Below, piece by piece: positions 19,952 through 27,822 of a stretch of 64,000 nucleotides of DNA. Source of the DNA: Shimazuella kribbensis DSM 45090 (GTDB lineage: Bacteria > Bacillota > Bacilli > Thermoactinomycetales > Thermoactinomycetaceae); the NCBI RefSeq assembly GCF_000428065.1, contig NZ_ATZF01000012.1:72161-136160 (forward strand). The letters are read 5' to 3'. The position numbers and the translations under genes are program-made. The number at the start of each line of letters is the position of its first letter. Position 1 is the stretch's first letter. The notes beneath the pieces are model-generated. The model was not told where the DNA came from. It searched no databases and saw nothing but the letters and a program-made list of their open reading frames with translations.

Positions 19952-20485
19952 TTAGTGGGGGTAGTGATGTCGGAAGTGCGCTACAAGCACGACATTGAAT
20001 ACCCGTTCGATCACTGACGTCGTCTTCTCATCCTCCTCGAGACAGTACTGCTTGACTTCCTTATAAATTGCCCCAGAAGGAAGGAGCATTCTCAGTGTAG
20101 CCGAATTCTCGTCGTCTACCCGCTTTGAGAAGAGATCCCATAGCTTGTCCTCGACAGTGGCATCAATCACAGGAATGTACTCACCTGAACACTTATACTT
20201 GAAGCAGAAGTACATGTATAGGGCTACATTGAACACCCTTTCAATCGCCCTCTTTGTCTCCAAGTCCACCTTACTCACGTCCAACTGGAGCTTCTGACAC
20301 TCCACGAGGCAGTGTTGCTTGATGGCCTCGTAAAGCTGTCCAGAAGGACAGAGGTCTTCAATCGAGAAAGGCTGGATTTCTCCACTCATCCTTTCGATGA
20401 GGATTCTCTTGATCTTGTATTCCGCACATTCGTAAACGCTACGAATGTCACTGGACATGGCATCAGTGGAGTTCTTCTCAGACAT
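19952..20485 (-). CDS. Orphan protein with an internal tandem duplication (cassette)
   Basis: 177 residues, no family recognised. It contains two copies of one unit. Copy 1 (about residues 40-97) reads LCPSGQLYEAIKQHCLVE and then IERVFNVALYMYFCFKY; copy 2 (about 128-177) reads LLPSGAIYKEVKQYCLEE and then IERVFNVVLVAHFRHHY. Each looks helical, ending in a hydrophobic/aromatic helix; no signal peptide. ATG after GGAGG. GC-richer than its neighbours, with an AT-rich promoter (TTATAATG) and a GC-rich hairpin after the stop. One of the scattered orphan cassettes. Confidence 0.8.
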   Translation of the reverse strand: MSEKNSTDAMSSDIRSVYECAEYKIKRILIERMSGEIQPFSIEDLCPSGQLYEAIKQHCLVECQKLQLDVSKVDLETKRAIERVFNVALYMYFCFKYKCSGEYIPVIDATVEDKLWDLFSKRVDDENSATLRMLLPSGAIYKEVKQYCLEEDEKTTSVIERVFNVVLVAHFRHHYPH

Positions 20486-20610
20486 TGATTCCTCCAAAAC
20501 GAATGGACTCACATATCATTATAATTTGTCTAGTTCTGAAGATCTACTTTCTGTTAGCAATAAAATATGTATTTATTATATATTGAAACAAAACAAAATT
20601 AACTGAAATA

Positions 20611-20634
20611 AAAAAAGCCCTCAAGGGGCTTAAA
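20611..20634 (-). terminator. Terminator of the zinc-ribbon-like gene
   Basis: AAGCCC CTTGA GGGCTT followed by TTTTTTATTTC on the minus strand. Confidence 0.8.
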
Positions 20635-20638
20635 AGTA

Positions 20639-21055
20639 TTACAAACTGCTCTCCTTTTGTCTCTCCAACTGGATTAACCGTTTACTCAGCACTCGGAGGC
20701 GGTTCTTCAGTTCATTGGCCCAAGACTGGTCGGGTTTCGAGATGAGCAGAAGATCGAGAGATAAATCAATCTGTTCCCTTAATACTGCCTCTACATCATC
20801 CTCCTGGAAGCTAAAACAGGACTCCTTCCAAGTAGCCATAAGTTCGGGGTCGACTTGTTCGTAGAGGGACGTTTCTTTCACACGATCTTCTAAAGCATAC
20901 TCTAGCACCAAATCAAACTGCTCTTTGGCTGCTGGGTGAACCTCGACATTGTGGCATACAGGACAAAAAAGCAACGGTACTTGATGAACCTTCACTGATT
21001 TTTGTTTCAGTGATCCAACCATCCCAATCATGCTAGCTCCACAACAGTAGATCAT
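20639..21055 (-). CDS. Small Cys-containing protein with YgiT-like N-terminus
   Basis: 138 residues. N-terminal CCGASM and LLFCPVCHNVEVHP could form a CxC/CPxC zinc ribbon like that of YgiT/MqsA-type proteins. The rest is helical and acidic and ends in a Leu/Arg-rich, coiled-coil-like tail. No DNA-binding HTH is apparent, and no toxin gene is adjacent. ATG after AAGGAGG; -10 TGGTAAAAT upstream. Base composition lies between the host and the high-GC cassettes, and the terminator has a U-tract, so cassette membership is uncertain. Confidence 0.65.
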   Translation of the reverse strand: MIYCCGASMIGMVGSLKQKSVKVHQVPLLFCPVCHNVEVHPAAKEQFDLVLEYALEDRVKETSLYEQVDPELMATWKESCFSFQEDDVEAVLREQIDLSLDLLLISKPDQSWANELKNRLRVLSKRLIQLERQKESSL

Positions 21056-21166
21056 GTATATTCCCTCCTTACCCCTCATTGATCAAGAAAGATCAAAAAA
21101 GGTCTGAAGAACTTGTTTGTTACTAATATTTTACCACAAAATTTTGTATATCAAACCATAAAAATA

Positions 21167-21210
21167 ATAGCTAGAGGACCTTATTTTCGTAAACTTCGGC
21201 CTCTAGCTAT
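21167..21210 (-). terminator. Terminator of the ykuU-ykuV-gcvH-yusG unit
   Basis: ATAGCTAGAGG / CCTCTAGCTAT, 11-bp stem, with TATTTTTATGG following on the minus strand. Confidence 0.8.
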
Positions 21211-21239
21211 GAAAATCCTAGTTTTTTCTTTTTATTTTC

Positions 21240-21467
21240 CTACGGACACCAGCCCATATCGCAGTCTCCTGCATACTTCTCTTCAAAGGAATAGGTTCCA
21301 ACTGCATATACACGAGACTCATCTGCCTCAAAACCATCATACAGTGTTATACTTTGGCCTTGTACAAGCAATTCACCGATTGGTTGATGATTGTGATACA
21401 AGATCAACTTTCCGTCTTCCAGCTTCCCGGTAATTTTTCTTGTAATATTAACACGATAATCGCTCAT
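21240..21467 (-). CDS. yusG: YusG-like protein (DUF2553)
   Basis: 75 residues. The order beta-rich KITGKLEDGKLILYHNHQPIGEL and the acidic, Cys-containing end GDCDMGWCP match the YusG family of Bacillales. In B. subtilis yusG lies beside gcvH (yusH), as here, which supports the call. Role unknown. ATG after AGGAGGCC; 18 bases downstream of gcvH in the same direction. Confidence 0.82.
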   Translation of the reverse strand: MSDYRVNITRKITGKLEDGKLILYHNHQPIGELLVQGQSITLYDGFEADESRVYAVGTYSFEEKYAGDCDMGWCP

Positions 21468-21485
21468 TCGGTGGCCTCCTATCTA

Positions 21486-21866
21486 CTATTCTGAAATACT
21501 TTCTTGATATTGATTAGCAGATAACAGATTCTCTATCTCACTTTCATTTGAAACTTCGATCTTGATCATCCAACCAGCTTCATATGCTGCTTCATTCACA
21601 TGTTCTGGAGTATCATCCAATTCACTATTTATAGCGAGTACTTTTCCTGAGAGAGGTGCATAGAGTTCAGAGACCGTTTTAACAGATTCTACACTTCCAA
21701 AAACATCCCCAACGGATATCTCTGATCCTTCTTCTGGTAGCTCTACAAAAACAATATCTCCTAATTCAGATTGAGCAAAATCAGTAATGCCAATAGTAGC
21801 TGTATTACCTTCTATTTTTACCCACTCATGTTCTTCTGTATATCGAAGTTCTTGTGGTAAATTCAT
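21486..21866 (-). CDS. gcvH: Glycine cleavage system H protein
   Basis: 126 residues. Lipoyl carrier of the glycine cleavage complex; in Firmicutes also the first acceptor for lipoate/octanoate assembly. The lipoylated Lys is in [14 protein letters not shown], and [11 protein letters not shown] is the family N-terminal motif. Its ATG overlaps the stop of the thioredoxin-like gene by four bases (ATGA), so it is translated from the same message. Confidence 0.97.
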   Translation of the reverse strand: MNLPQELRYTEEHEWVKIEGNTATIGITDFAQSELGDIVFVELPEEGSEISVGDVFGSVESVKTVSELYAPLSGKVLAINSELDDTPEHVNEAAYEAGWMIKIEVSNESEIENLLSANQYQESISE

Positions 21867-22318
21867 GATGTTGCCCCCTCTGGCTGTAAAACTCGCTCTA
21901 GTGGTTTTTTAAGCATGGAAAGTGCTTTCTCACCAGCGGAACGATGGCGCAAAACTCCTTCGTGATCAAACAAATAAAATGCAGGAACAAACTCATTTTC
22001 AAATGAATCTACTACATTGTGCTCATTATCGATTCCTTGTGGATGTTTGAGTTCATATTTTGTAATGGTTTCTTTTACTGAAGATATATCTGTATCTTTC
22101 TGAGAACGTGGCATATGAATACCAACAATCTGTAAATCTGGGTATGTTTCGCGCATTTTATTGATCTCAGGAAGGCTTTCTTTGCACATTCCACAACTGA
22201 CAGACCAAAAATGAATAAGCACAGGTTTGGAAGCAAGATCATTCTTGTTAACTTCTCCATTTACCCATTCGGTTATACCGGTAAGGGCTGGCATTTCCGT
22301 TCGCAATCGCATTGCCAT
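21863..22318 (-). CDS. ykuV: Thioredoxin-like thiol-disulfide oxidoreductase YkuV
   Basis: 151 residues. TlpA-like thioredoxin fold with redox motif [13 protein letters not shown], close to B. subtilis YkuV in layout ([42 protein letters not shown]). No signal peptide, so cytoplasmic. ATG is chosen 10 bases after AAAGGAGG; the upstream extension lacks a signal. Follows ykuU, as in B. subtilis, and likely serves as its electron donor or a parallel reductant. Confidence 0.9.
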   Translation of the reverse strand: MAMRLRTEMPALTGITEWVNGEVNKNDLASKPVLIHFWSVSCGMCKESLPEINKMRETYPDLQIVGIHMPRSQKDTDISSVKETITKYELKHPQGIDNEHNVVDSFENEFVPAFYLFDHEGVLRHRSAGEKALSMLKKPLERVLQPEGATS

Positions 22319-22391
22319 GATCAAAATTCCTCCTTTTATCTTGTATAAAAGAGTGAGCGACTCCCACAAAAAGGAGCCGCAAACTACTTAC

Positions 22392-22931
22392 TTATAGATT
22401 TTCTTGACCAGGTTTCCAGTCAGCTCCACAAAGTCCACCTGTTTGCAGTGCTTCTAGTACACGCAAGGTTTCATCCACACTACGTCCGATATTATTATCT
22501 GTTACTACTTGGTATCGAATAATACCTTCTGGGTCAATGATATAAAGACCACGTAATGCAATTCCTTCATCTTCTAAAAGCACACCATAATCTTTGGAAA
22601 CTTGATGGTTGGTGTCTGCTCCCAGTGGATATTTAATTTCTCCTAAACCATTGTCATCACGAGATGTATGTATCCATGCACGGTGTGAGTACTTACTGTC
22701 TGTACTTACTCCAATAATATCACAGTCAAGGTCTGTAAATTCTTCATAGCGATCACTAAGTGCTGTGATCTCTGTAGGGCAAACAAAGGTAAAATCTAGT
22801 GGATAGAAAAATAACACCAACCATCTACCTTCATAATCAGCAAGTGATACTTTTTCATCCAAAGTTTCTAGGTTTTTGGTGCTTTCTAATTCAAAAGCTG
22901 GTGCTGGTAAACCGACTAAACGTGATGCCAT
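22392..22931 (-). CDS. ykuU: 2-Cys peroxiredoxin YkuU
   Basis: 179 residues. Typical 2-Cys peroxiredoxin: peroxidatic Cys in YPLDFTFVCPTE, resolving Cys in TGGLCGADWKPG. Reduces peroxides in the cytoplasm. ATG after TAGGAGG giving MASRLVGLPAP. Heads the unit ykuU-ykuV-gcvH-yusG; a TTGACT-17-TTATCT promoter is at 23005-23033. Confidence 0.95.
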   Translation of the reverse strand: MASRLVGLPAPAFELESTKNLETLDEKVSLADYEGRWLVLFFYPLDFTFVCPTEITALSDRYEEFTDLDCDIIGVSTDSKYSHRAWIHTSRDDNGLGEIKYPLGADTNHQVSKDYGVLLEDEGIALRGLYIIDPEGIIRYQVVTDNNIGRSVDETLRVLEALQTGGLCGADWKPGQENL

Positions 22932-23004
22932 TTTCTGAATTCCTCCTACAAAATGTATACTCATCTATACTATCACCTAATTGGTGCTTTAGAATGCAAA
23001 AACA

Positions 23005-23033
23005 AGATAACATATTCCTTTTACAATAGTCAA
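23005..23033 (-). promoter_or_regulatory. SigA-type promoter of ykuU
   Basis: Minus strand TTGACT, 17-base spacer, TTATCT, about 75 bases before the ykuU start. Confidence 0.7.
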
Positions 23034-23054
23034 TACAAGATTAAAGTTACTATA

Positions 23055-23286
23055 ATTTGAAAAGTATTCTCAAGTGAATATTTATATAATTAAATGGAAG
23101 TTTCATGCTATTCCTCCCAATGTGCAAGGTGCAGAGGTGTGGTTTGAATCCATTACTTACCCACCCTCAGAAGAAAAATATCCTATTCGAACCAATGGTG
23201 GTATTTGGTAAAACAAAAAAGAGAATCATACAAGCTCTATATATGATGGATTTGATTGGAACCAAGATGAAGTTCTTTATATTCAA
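23055..23286 (+). pseudogene. Decayed gene fragment interrupted by the tnpB element
   Basis: A frame with protein-like composition (GAEVWFESITYPPSEEKYPIRTNGG) runs to an in-frame TAA near 23215, then continues in the same frame (NKKENHTSSIYDGFDWNQDEVLYIQM) up to the right end of the insertion element. No start is found, and no continuation is obvious on the far side. It looks like the inner part of a beta-rich protein, inactivated by a nonsense codon and insertion. Family not recognised. Confidence 0.5.
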
Positions 23287-24246
23287 ATGAACCTCTCCCA
23301 CCTATAACGATGGGAATTTCTTACCAAAAGAACAAAAACGCTTCAACGTCAAGAAGGGTTAGCCTTCTTCCCTCGGCCTATTCGACCGGAAGTCATCTTC
23401 CTTCCTAAGTAAACAACAGGTACCAATGGTACAAGGGGCGGAACAACCCATCTACTACTTTTCGCCTAGGGCGGATTTTACGACCTGTAATAATCAGGGA
23501 TTCTCCTGTTTCGCAGAAGGAAGCAATTGTATGAATTTCACCTAAATCTACTCCTGCGGATTTCCCAGATGTGTATGTCTCGTTCTGAATCCCATCTTCA
23601 AAGGATACCGATAGGTACAGCTTCTGATCGTAACAAAACTCGATTTCTTTGATTTGTCCCTGTGGCAAATCAGATGTATGAAGAACAATAGGTTTCTGGT
23701 GTTTTCCCTGTTGAATTCCCAAGGATAATTCGGCTCTTCCATTCGAAAAGATTCGAAACCCATCTTTTGCCCATTTGGTGTTATAGTGTTTCTTTTTCTT
23801 GTACGGATAGCGGACTGTCTGGATTCCCTTTTGAATCGCTTGATAGGCAGCATCTCGGGAGAACAGATACTTGTGACAAACCGCTTGAATCGATTGGCTA
23901 TGTAAGAAAAATCGTCGCTTAGTTACTTTTTGTAATTCCGATTCCGAAATCCACTTCTGATTATTTTGAATATACTTCTTTGATATATAGACACTTGTTC
24001 CAAACCAGAGCGGATTCACGGTTACAAGCAAATAGACGATCTAGATCGTATTGGGATGTTTGAGAGAATACTTTTTTGCATGGATCATAATTACCTTCCC
24101 TCTCTAACTTTGAATTCTATCCACTTTTTCTTTCCTTACCTCTTCATCCGTGACTGATTATAGAATAGGATGAAAAAGGATACAACCAAAAAATGTAAAA
24201 ATTTCAGAGATGACACTTTAAAATGGGAGACTTCTTGCGCAACTTG
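23287..24246 (-). mobile_element. Degenerate tnpB-only IS200/IS605 element
   Basis: Left end (minus-strand GCGCAAGAAGTCTCC, 24226-24240) and right end (GGGAGAGGTTCATT, near 23287) match those of the intact element at 58.5-60.0 kb. Left-end flank is ATTTAAC in both, the presumed target-adjacent motif. The tnpB inside is frameshifted and has lost its C-terminal half, but the guide-RNA 3' region is kept. No tnpA. Confidence 0.85.
23405..24095 (-). pseudogene. tnpB pseudogene (frameshift plus internal deletion)
   Basis: Homologous to the TnpB at 58714-59874. The N-terminal part reads DRLFACNRESALVWNKCL in one frame and then meets TAA; the remainder continues in another frame from KYIQNNQKWISESELQKV to GVDLGEIHTIA, the first RuvC Asp. 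After ITGRKIRPR it jumps straight into sequence corresponding to the untranslated region after the intact tnpB stop (CGAAAAGTAGTAGATGG in both). About 180 codons including the zinc ribbon and the last catalytic Asp are deleted. Not a functional nuclease. Confidence 0.85.
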
Positions 24247-24335
24247 GTTAAATTTTTCGTTCTTTATGTCGTAATTTCATGTATCATAGAAGTAGAAATA
24301 TTATTTTCTTTTTATCTAAGGAGGAACAGGCCTTT

Positions 24336-25103
24336 ATGTCTGAAATGTTTGATGTAATTGAGTCAGTACAAGGTGCTGCAGCTCGATTTGATATTCTACG
24401 TTACAAACCTTTACAAGTAGCAAGCTTGTATAGCGCTCAAAAAGCAGGCGCACGTCTTCACCAAGTTCGTGTTGTACTCCAAAATGGAAGTGTTATCACC
24501 GAAGCAGGTGCACTTTCCTTTCTCAAAGGGCATATAACCGCTGATAATCAAGTTGGTGGCGGTAAAGGTGCTGCTGGTCTATTGAAAAACCTTGCGAGCT
24601 CCATGCTTACTCAAGAATCTACTTTCAAACCAAGTTACACCGGTTCTGGTGAAGTCTTTTTAGAACCCAGCTTCGATCATTTTCTTCTATATCAATTGAA
24701 CAACGAAGAAATCATTGTAGACAAAGGTATGTTTGTAGCTTGTGAAAGTTCTGTACAAGTAGGGGTAGCAGCTCAAAAATCGATATCTGCGGCTCTAAAA
24801 GGTGGAGAAGGTTTATTCCAAACCAGCTTAAAAGGTTATGGCTTGGTTGTCCTTCTAAGTCCAGTACCTGCACATGAAATCATGAAACTTCAATTGAATA
24901 ACGAACGCTTACAAGTAGATGGTAATTTTGCGATACTTCGTAATGGAAACATCAACTTTACAGTGGAACGTTCTGCAAAATCCATCGTCGGTTCCATGAC
25001 AAGTGGAGAAGGCTACCTACAAACGTTTACTGGTACAGGTTCAGTATGGGTCGCTCCTACTTATCCTATTTATCACCCTTCTGTTGTACCAACAAGACCA
25101 TAA
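24336..25103 (+). CDS. AIM24 family protein
   Basis: 255 residues of the AIM24/DUF124 (TIGR00266-like) beta-helix type: repeated units such as GSVITEAGALSFLKGHI, GSGEVFLEPS and GTGSVWVAPT. Widespread in Bacillales with no established reaction. No signal peptide. ATG is taken after AAGGAGG with MSEMFDVIES; an upstream ATG-less extension is not supported. Monocistronic with its own terminator. Confidence 0.85.
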   Translation: MSEMFDVIESVQGAAARFDILRYKPLQVASLYSAQKAGARLHQVRVVLQNGSVITEAGALSFLKGHITADNQVGGGKGAAGLLKNLASSMLTQESTFKPSYTGSGEVFLEPSFDHFLLYQLNNEEIIVDKGMFVACESSVQVGVAAQKSISAALKGGEGLFQTSLKGYGLVVLLSPVPAHEIMKLQLNNERLQVDGNFAILRNGNINFTVERSAKSIVGSMTSGEGYLQTFTGTGSVWVAPTYPIYHPSVVPTRP

Positions 25104-25108
25104 CCAAA

Positions 25109-25146
25109 TAAAAAACAACCAGCTCATCAGTTGGTTGTTTTTTTAT
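25109..25146 (+). terminator. AIM24 gene terminator
   Basis: AAAACAACCAGCT CATC AGTTGGTTGTTTTTTT. Confidence 0.9.
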
Positions 25147-25480
25147 CTTTATTTTCCATCTAAAACTTTATTTCCAATGCCTTTAATTTGACAAATCTGC
25201 TAATTCAAAATATATTCCCTTGGACTGCATTTTTTGTTAGACTATTTAGGTGTCTTCCGGCAATTTGACATTCCCCTTTACCTTCAAATCATACATAACG
25301 AAAAGCATTTATTTCATCATTAGAAGTAAATATATTTCGATTATAAAAATGGCATTTCGACCTAGTTTTATGTCTAAATTGTTAATGTTAAACAAAAAAG
25401 GTAAATTATCTAACAAAATAAGGAGGAAATATTCTAGTCCGTAAAAAATATATATAAGCATACGAGGAGGTATTTCTTAA
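25147..25480 (+). promoter_or_regulatory. Upstream region of the surface-protein gene
   Basis: About 330 AT-rich bases. TTGACA near 25265 followed about 18 bases on by CATACATAA could be a promoter, leaving a leader of some 180 bases. The Shine-Dalgarno ACGAGGAGG lies just before the ATG at 25481. No other gene seen. Confidence 0.4.
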
Positions 25481-26422
25481 ATGTTAAATTTTGTTAAGCG
25501 TTTTTCATTACTTGCCCTTATGGCAATCTTTGCTTTTGGCTTTCTACCATCGGTGACTTCTGCTACCACATTAAAGCAGGATGTAGACCTGAAGATTCTA
25601 GGTGAAGCTAATGTACTAAACATTGTGAAATTCGGTGGCAAGTGTGACAAGATTTTTGTTAAAGTACGTACAAAAGAATTAAAAGCTCTAGGTGTGGATA
25701 TAAGCAAATTAAAGCTTTCTCTTAAATATGATATCTACCATGACATCAAACTAGATCCTGTAAAAGGGAAAATCGTTGGTACTGGAGAAGTTTCCACCAA
25801 ACAAAAAGGTGACTTCTACGAAATCGTTTATGATCCTACCGCTAATCCAAATGGTCCAGCTGGTAACTATGCATTTAAAATATATCTAGCAGTTGATGGA
25901 CATAAAACCAAAATTGCTGTAGTAGTTCGTATTAAGATTAACGAGCCTTGCAAAGGTGACAACAACGGTGGCGCTAACAACGGTGGAACCAACAATGGTG
26001 GTACTGACAATGGCGGAACCAACAATGGCGGTACTGACAATGGCGGTACTAACAATGGTGGAACCAACAATGGCGGTACTAACAATGGTGGAACCAACAA
26101 TGGCGGTACTAACAATGGTGGAACCAACAATGGTGGAACCAACAATGGCGGTACTGACAATGGTGGTACTACTAACAATGGTGGTACTACTAACAATGGT
26201 GGTACTACTAACAATGGTGGAACCAACAATGGCGGTACTAACGCTGGTAACAATGGTGGCGCTAATGCTGGTACAAACGCTGGTGCTAATGCTGGTACAA
26301 AACCAAACGGTGGTAAACTTCCAAAAACGGCTAACGACTTCGCTACCTCTGTAGCACTTGGTGCAGCACTTTCCCTAGCTGGTGTTGCAGTCCTAGCTTT
26401 CCGTCGTCGTGAAACCAACTAG
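25481..26422 (+). CDS. LPXTG-type surface protein with NNGGT repeats
   Basis: 313 residues. Signal peptide (1-27, cut near VTSA-TT), then an N-terminal beta-rich domain (30-155) with two Cys. A low-complexity stalk of about 24 pentapeptides (NNGGT/DNGGT/TNNGGT) covers roughly 160-255, followed by a NAGT segment. It ends in a sorting signal LPKTA, a hydrophobic span and RRRETN. LPKTA rather than LPxTG fits class D-type sortases. Likely anchored to peptidoglycan; the stalk would project the N-domain. Repeat DNA is prone to length change. Monocistronic. Confidence 0.88.
   Translation: MLNFVKRFSLLALMAIFAFGFLPSVTSATTLKQDVDLKILGEANVLNIVKFGGKCDKIFVKVRTKELKALGVDISKLKLSLKYDIYHDIKLDPVKGKIVGTGEVSTKQKGDFYEIVYDPTANPNGPAGNYAFKIYLAVDGHKTKIAVVVRIKINEPCKGDNNGGANNGGTNNGGTDNGGTNNGGTDNGGTNNGGTNNGGTNNGGTNNGGTNNGGTNNGGTNNGGTDNGGTTNNGGTTNNGGTTNNGGTNNGGTNAGNNGGANAGTNAGANAGTKPNGGKLPKTANDFATSVALGAALSLAGVAVLAFRRRETN
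25961..26245 (+). repeat. 15-bp coding tandem repeats (NNGGT stalk)
   Basis: AACAATGGTGGAACC-type units with GGT/GGC and ACT/ACC wobble, several identical in runs, plus three 18-bp ACTACTAACAATGGTGGT-type units. In-frame slippage would alter stalk length without frameshift. Confidence 0.9.
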
Positions 26423-26424
26423 TT

Positions 26425-26458
26425 AAAAAAAAGAGCTACATCATGTAGCTCTTTTTTA
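26425..26458. terminator. Bidirectional terminator
   Basis: AAAAAAGAGCTACA TCA TGTAGCTCTTTTTT between convergent genes. The stop codon of the minus-strand YusI-like gene lies inside its flank. Confidence 0.9.
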
Positions 26459-26809
26459 TGTCCATTTTTGCTGCCACTCCTCTTCTTTAAATCCAATTGT
26501 CACCTGATTTCCATCGGTTAAAATTGGACGCTTTACTAACATACCGTTAGAGGCAAGAATCTGTAATTTTTCTTCTTCCGACATAGTGGGTAATTGCTTA
26601 GACAACTCCATTTGACGATATACTTGTCCGCTTGTATTAAAAAATTTTTGAACCGGTAACCCACTTATAGCGACTAGTTCTCTTAATTCATCTACTTTTG
26701 GTGGTTCCTCAACAATGTGTCTATTTTCATAAACAATTCCTTGGCTATCAAGGAATTGTTTTGCTTTTCGACAAGTACTGCATTTTGGATATTGAAAAAA
26801 AGTCAACAT
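26456..26809 (-). CDS. ArsC/Spx-family protein (YusI-like)
   Basis: 117 residues of the ArsC-like thioredoxin fold: FFQYPKCSTCRKAKQFLDSQ and the later KRPIL segment, with CSTC as in B. subtilis YusI. Arsenate reductase activity is not implied; the ars partners are absent. ATG after GGGAG. Follows the cobalamin adenosyltransferase gene by 13 bases, in the same direction. Confidence 0.87.
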   Translation of the reverse strand: MLTFFQYPKCSTCRKAKQFLDSQGIVYENRHIVEEPPKVDELRELVAISGLPVQKFFNTSGQVYRQMELSKQLPTMSEEEKLQILASNGMLVKRPILTDGNQVTIGFKEEEWQQKWT

Positions 26810-26822
26810 AAAAATCTCCCAA

Positions 26823-27380
26823 CTACTCACTCAAACTCTGAGTTTTTTTATATGGTATATCCACTTCTCCCGCCCGTACATTTACAACTCGTGCTAATGT
26901 AAAAAATAAATCTGATAAACGATTGAGATAACGCCTTACTTCTAGATTTGTTTCTTCCATGGAGCATAAACTTACTACTCTTCGTTCTGCTCTTCTTGCA
27001 ATCACACGACATTGATGGAAAGCAGCTGCTCCCTTTGTACCACCTGGTAGCACAAAATTACGAAGTGCTGGACATTCTATATCATAACGATCGATTAATT
27101 GCTCTAGATCATCAATCATATTTGCCTTTACATGATAAACTCTTTTTTCCTCTACTTGGGCTAAATCTCCTCCAGCATCAAATAAATGATGCTGAATAAT
27201 GATCATATCTTTTTTTATATCATCATGAACAACTTCTTCTAAACGTGTGATTGCTTCTCCTAGCATCGAGTTTAACTCATCAATTGTTCCATATGCTTCT
27301 ACTCTCACATCATCTTTGCTTCTCCTAGCACCAACCAATCCTGTTTCTCCTTGGTCACCTGTTCGCGTATATATTTTCAT
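26823..27380 (-). CDS. yvqK: Cob(I)alamin adenosyltransferase (PduO type)
   Basis: 185 residues. Transfers the 5'-deoxyadenosyl group of ATP to cob(I)alamin. TRTGDQGETGLVGARRSKDDVRVEAYGTIDELNS is the PduO N-terminal signature, with C-terminal RRAERRVV and YLNRLSDLFF. Natural partner of the btuFCD importer just upstream (as in B. subtilis yvrABC-yvqK). An IS605-like insertion now lies between btuD and this gene, so riboswitch-controlled readthrough may be affected. Confidence 0.95.
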   Translation of the reverse strand: MKIYTRTGDQGETGLVGARRSKDDVRVEAYGTIDELNSMLGEAITRLEEVVHDDIKKDMIIIQHHLFDAGGDLAQVEEKRVYHVKANMIDDLEQLIDRYDIECPALRNFVLPGGTKGAAAFHQCRVIARRAERRVVSLCSMEETNLEVRRYLNRLSDLFFTLARVVNVRAGEVDIPYKKTQSLSE

Positions 27381-27384
27381 GAGA

Positions 27385-27822
27385 TTGCCGACAGGAAACT
27401 CGCCAAATTCATTGGCGTAGAGGAATGTCAGCGTTGCTCGGTATCCCTTATTGGGATGCTTAGAACAACCATTCCTTTCTCCTGTCTATTCACCACCTTT
27501 CAGAAGGTTTACAAACATATGTGTGGAATACATACAGCAGGAGCAAACCGTTCGCCAATTGGCTGAGGCACTCCTTGTTCTTTGACAACTGTATCTATGG
27601 AGTTGTAATAAGTAATGCTCTACTTACGTAAAAGATACAAGCTATCGAGAAGGTTCTGTTACCTTGGGAATTTTTAGTACCGAAACACAGGGTCTGTATC
27701 AGCATGTCTGATAGAGAACGGGTAACTGTCAATCTGCCCTGATGTAGCATCCATTCAAGGTCAGAGTCGAAAGACGTTTGCATGACTGGATGGTTACAAG
27801 CTCACCATTTAACGGTGAGTCG
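27385..27822 (-). mobile_element. Non-coding IS605-like insertion inside the B12 operon
   Basis: About 430 bases between btuD and the adenosyltransferase gene without a coding frame. Hairpins stand at both ends: CTCACCGTTAAATGGTGAG at the btuD side, CGCCAATGAATTTGGCG at the other. The left end enters the btuD frame. Structure fits a guide-RNA-type remnant or palindrome-associated element of the IS200/IS605 group. No transposase remains; family assignment is by end structure only. Confidence 0.6.

Noticed and set aside
20639-21055. MqsA-type antitoxin of a toxin-antitoxin pair
   Set aside because: Only the Cys pattern is suggestive; no HTH and no MqsR-like partner is adjacent.
25961-26245. 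Tandem repeats considered as a CRISPR array
   Set aside because: Units are contiguous 15/18-mers without unique spacers and are in frame within a coding region.
25867-26418. Long minus-strand Pro/Leu-rich open frame
   Set aside because: Antisense shadow of the NNGGT repeats; no start signal and composition dictated by the repeat.
27595-27783. 62-residue frame inside the 27.4-kb insertion
   Set aside because: No Shine-Dalgarno, no TnpA His-hydrophobic-His motif; falls in element interior likely to be structured RNA.
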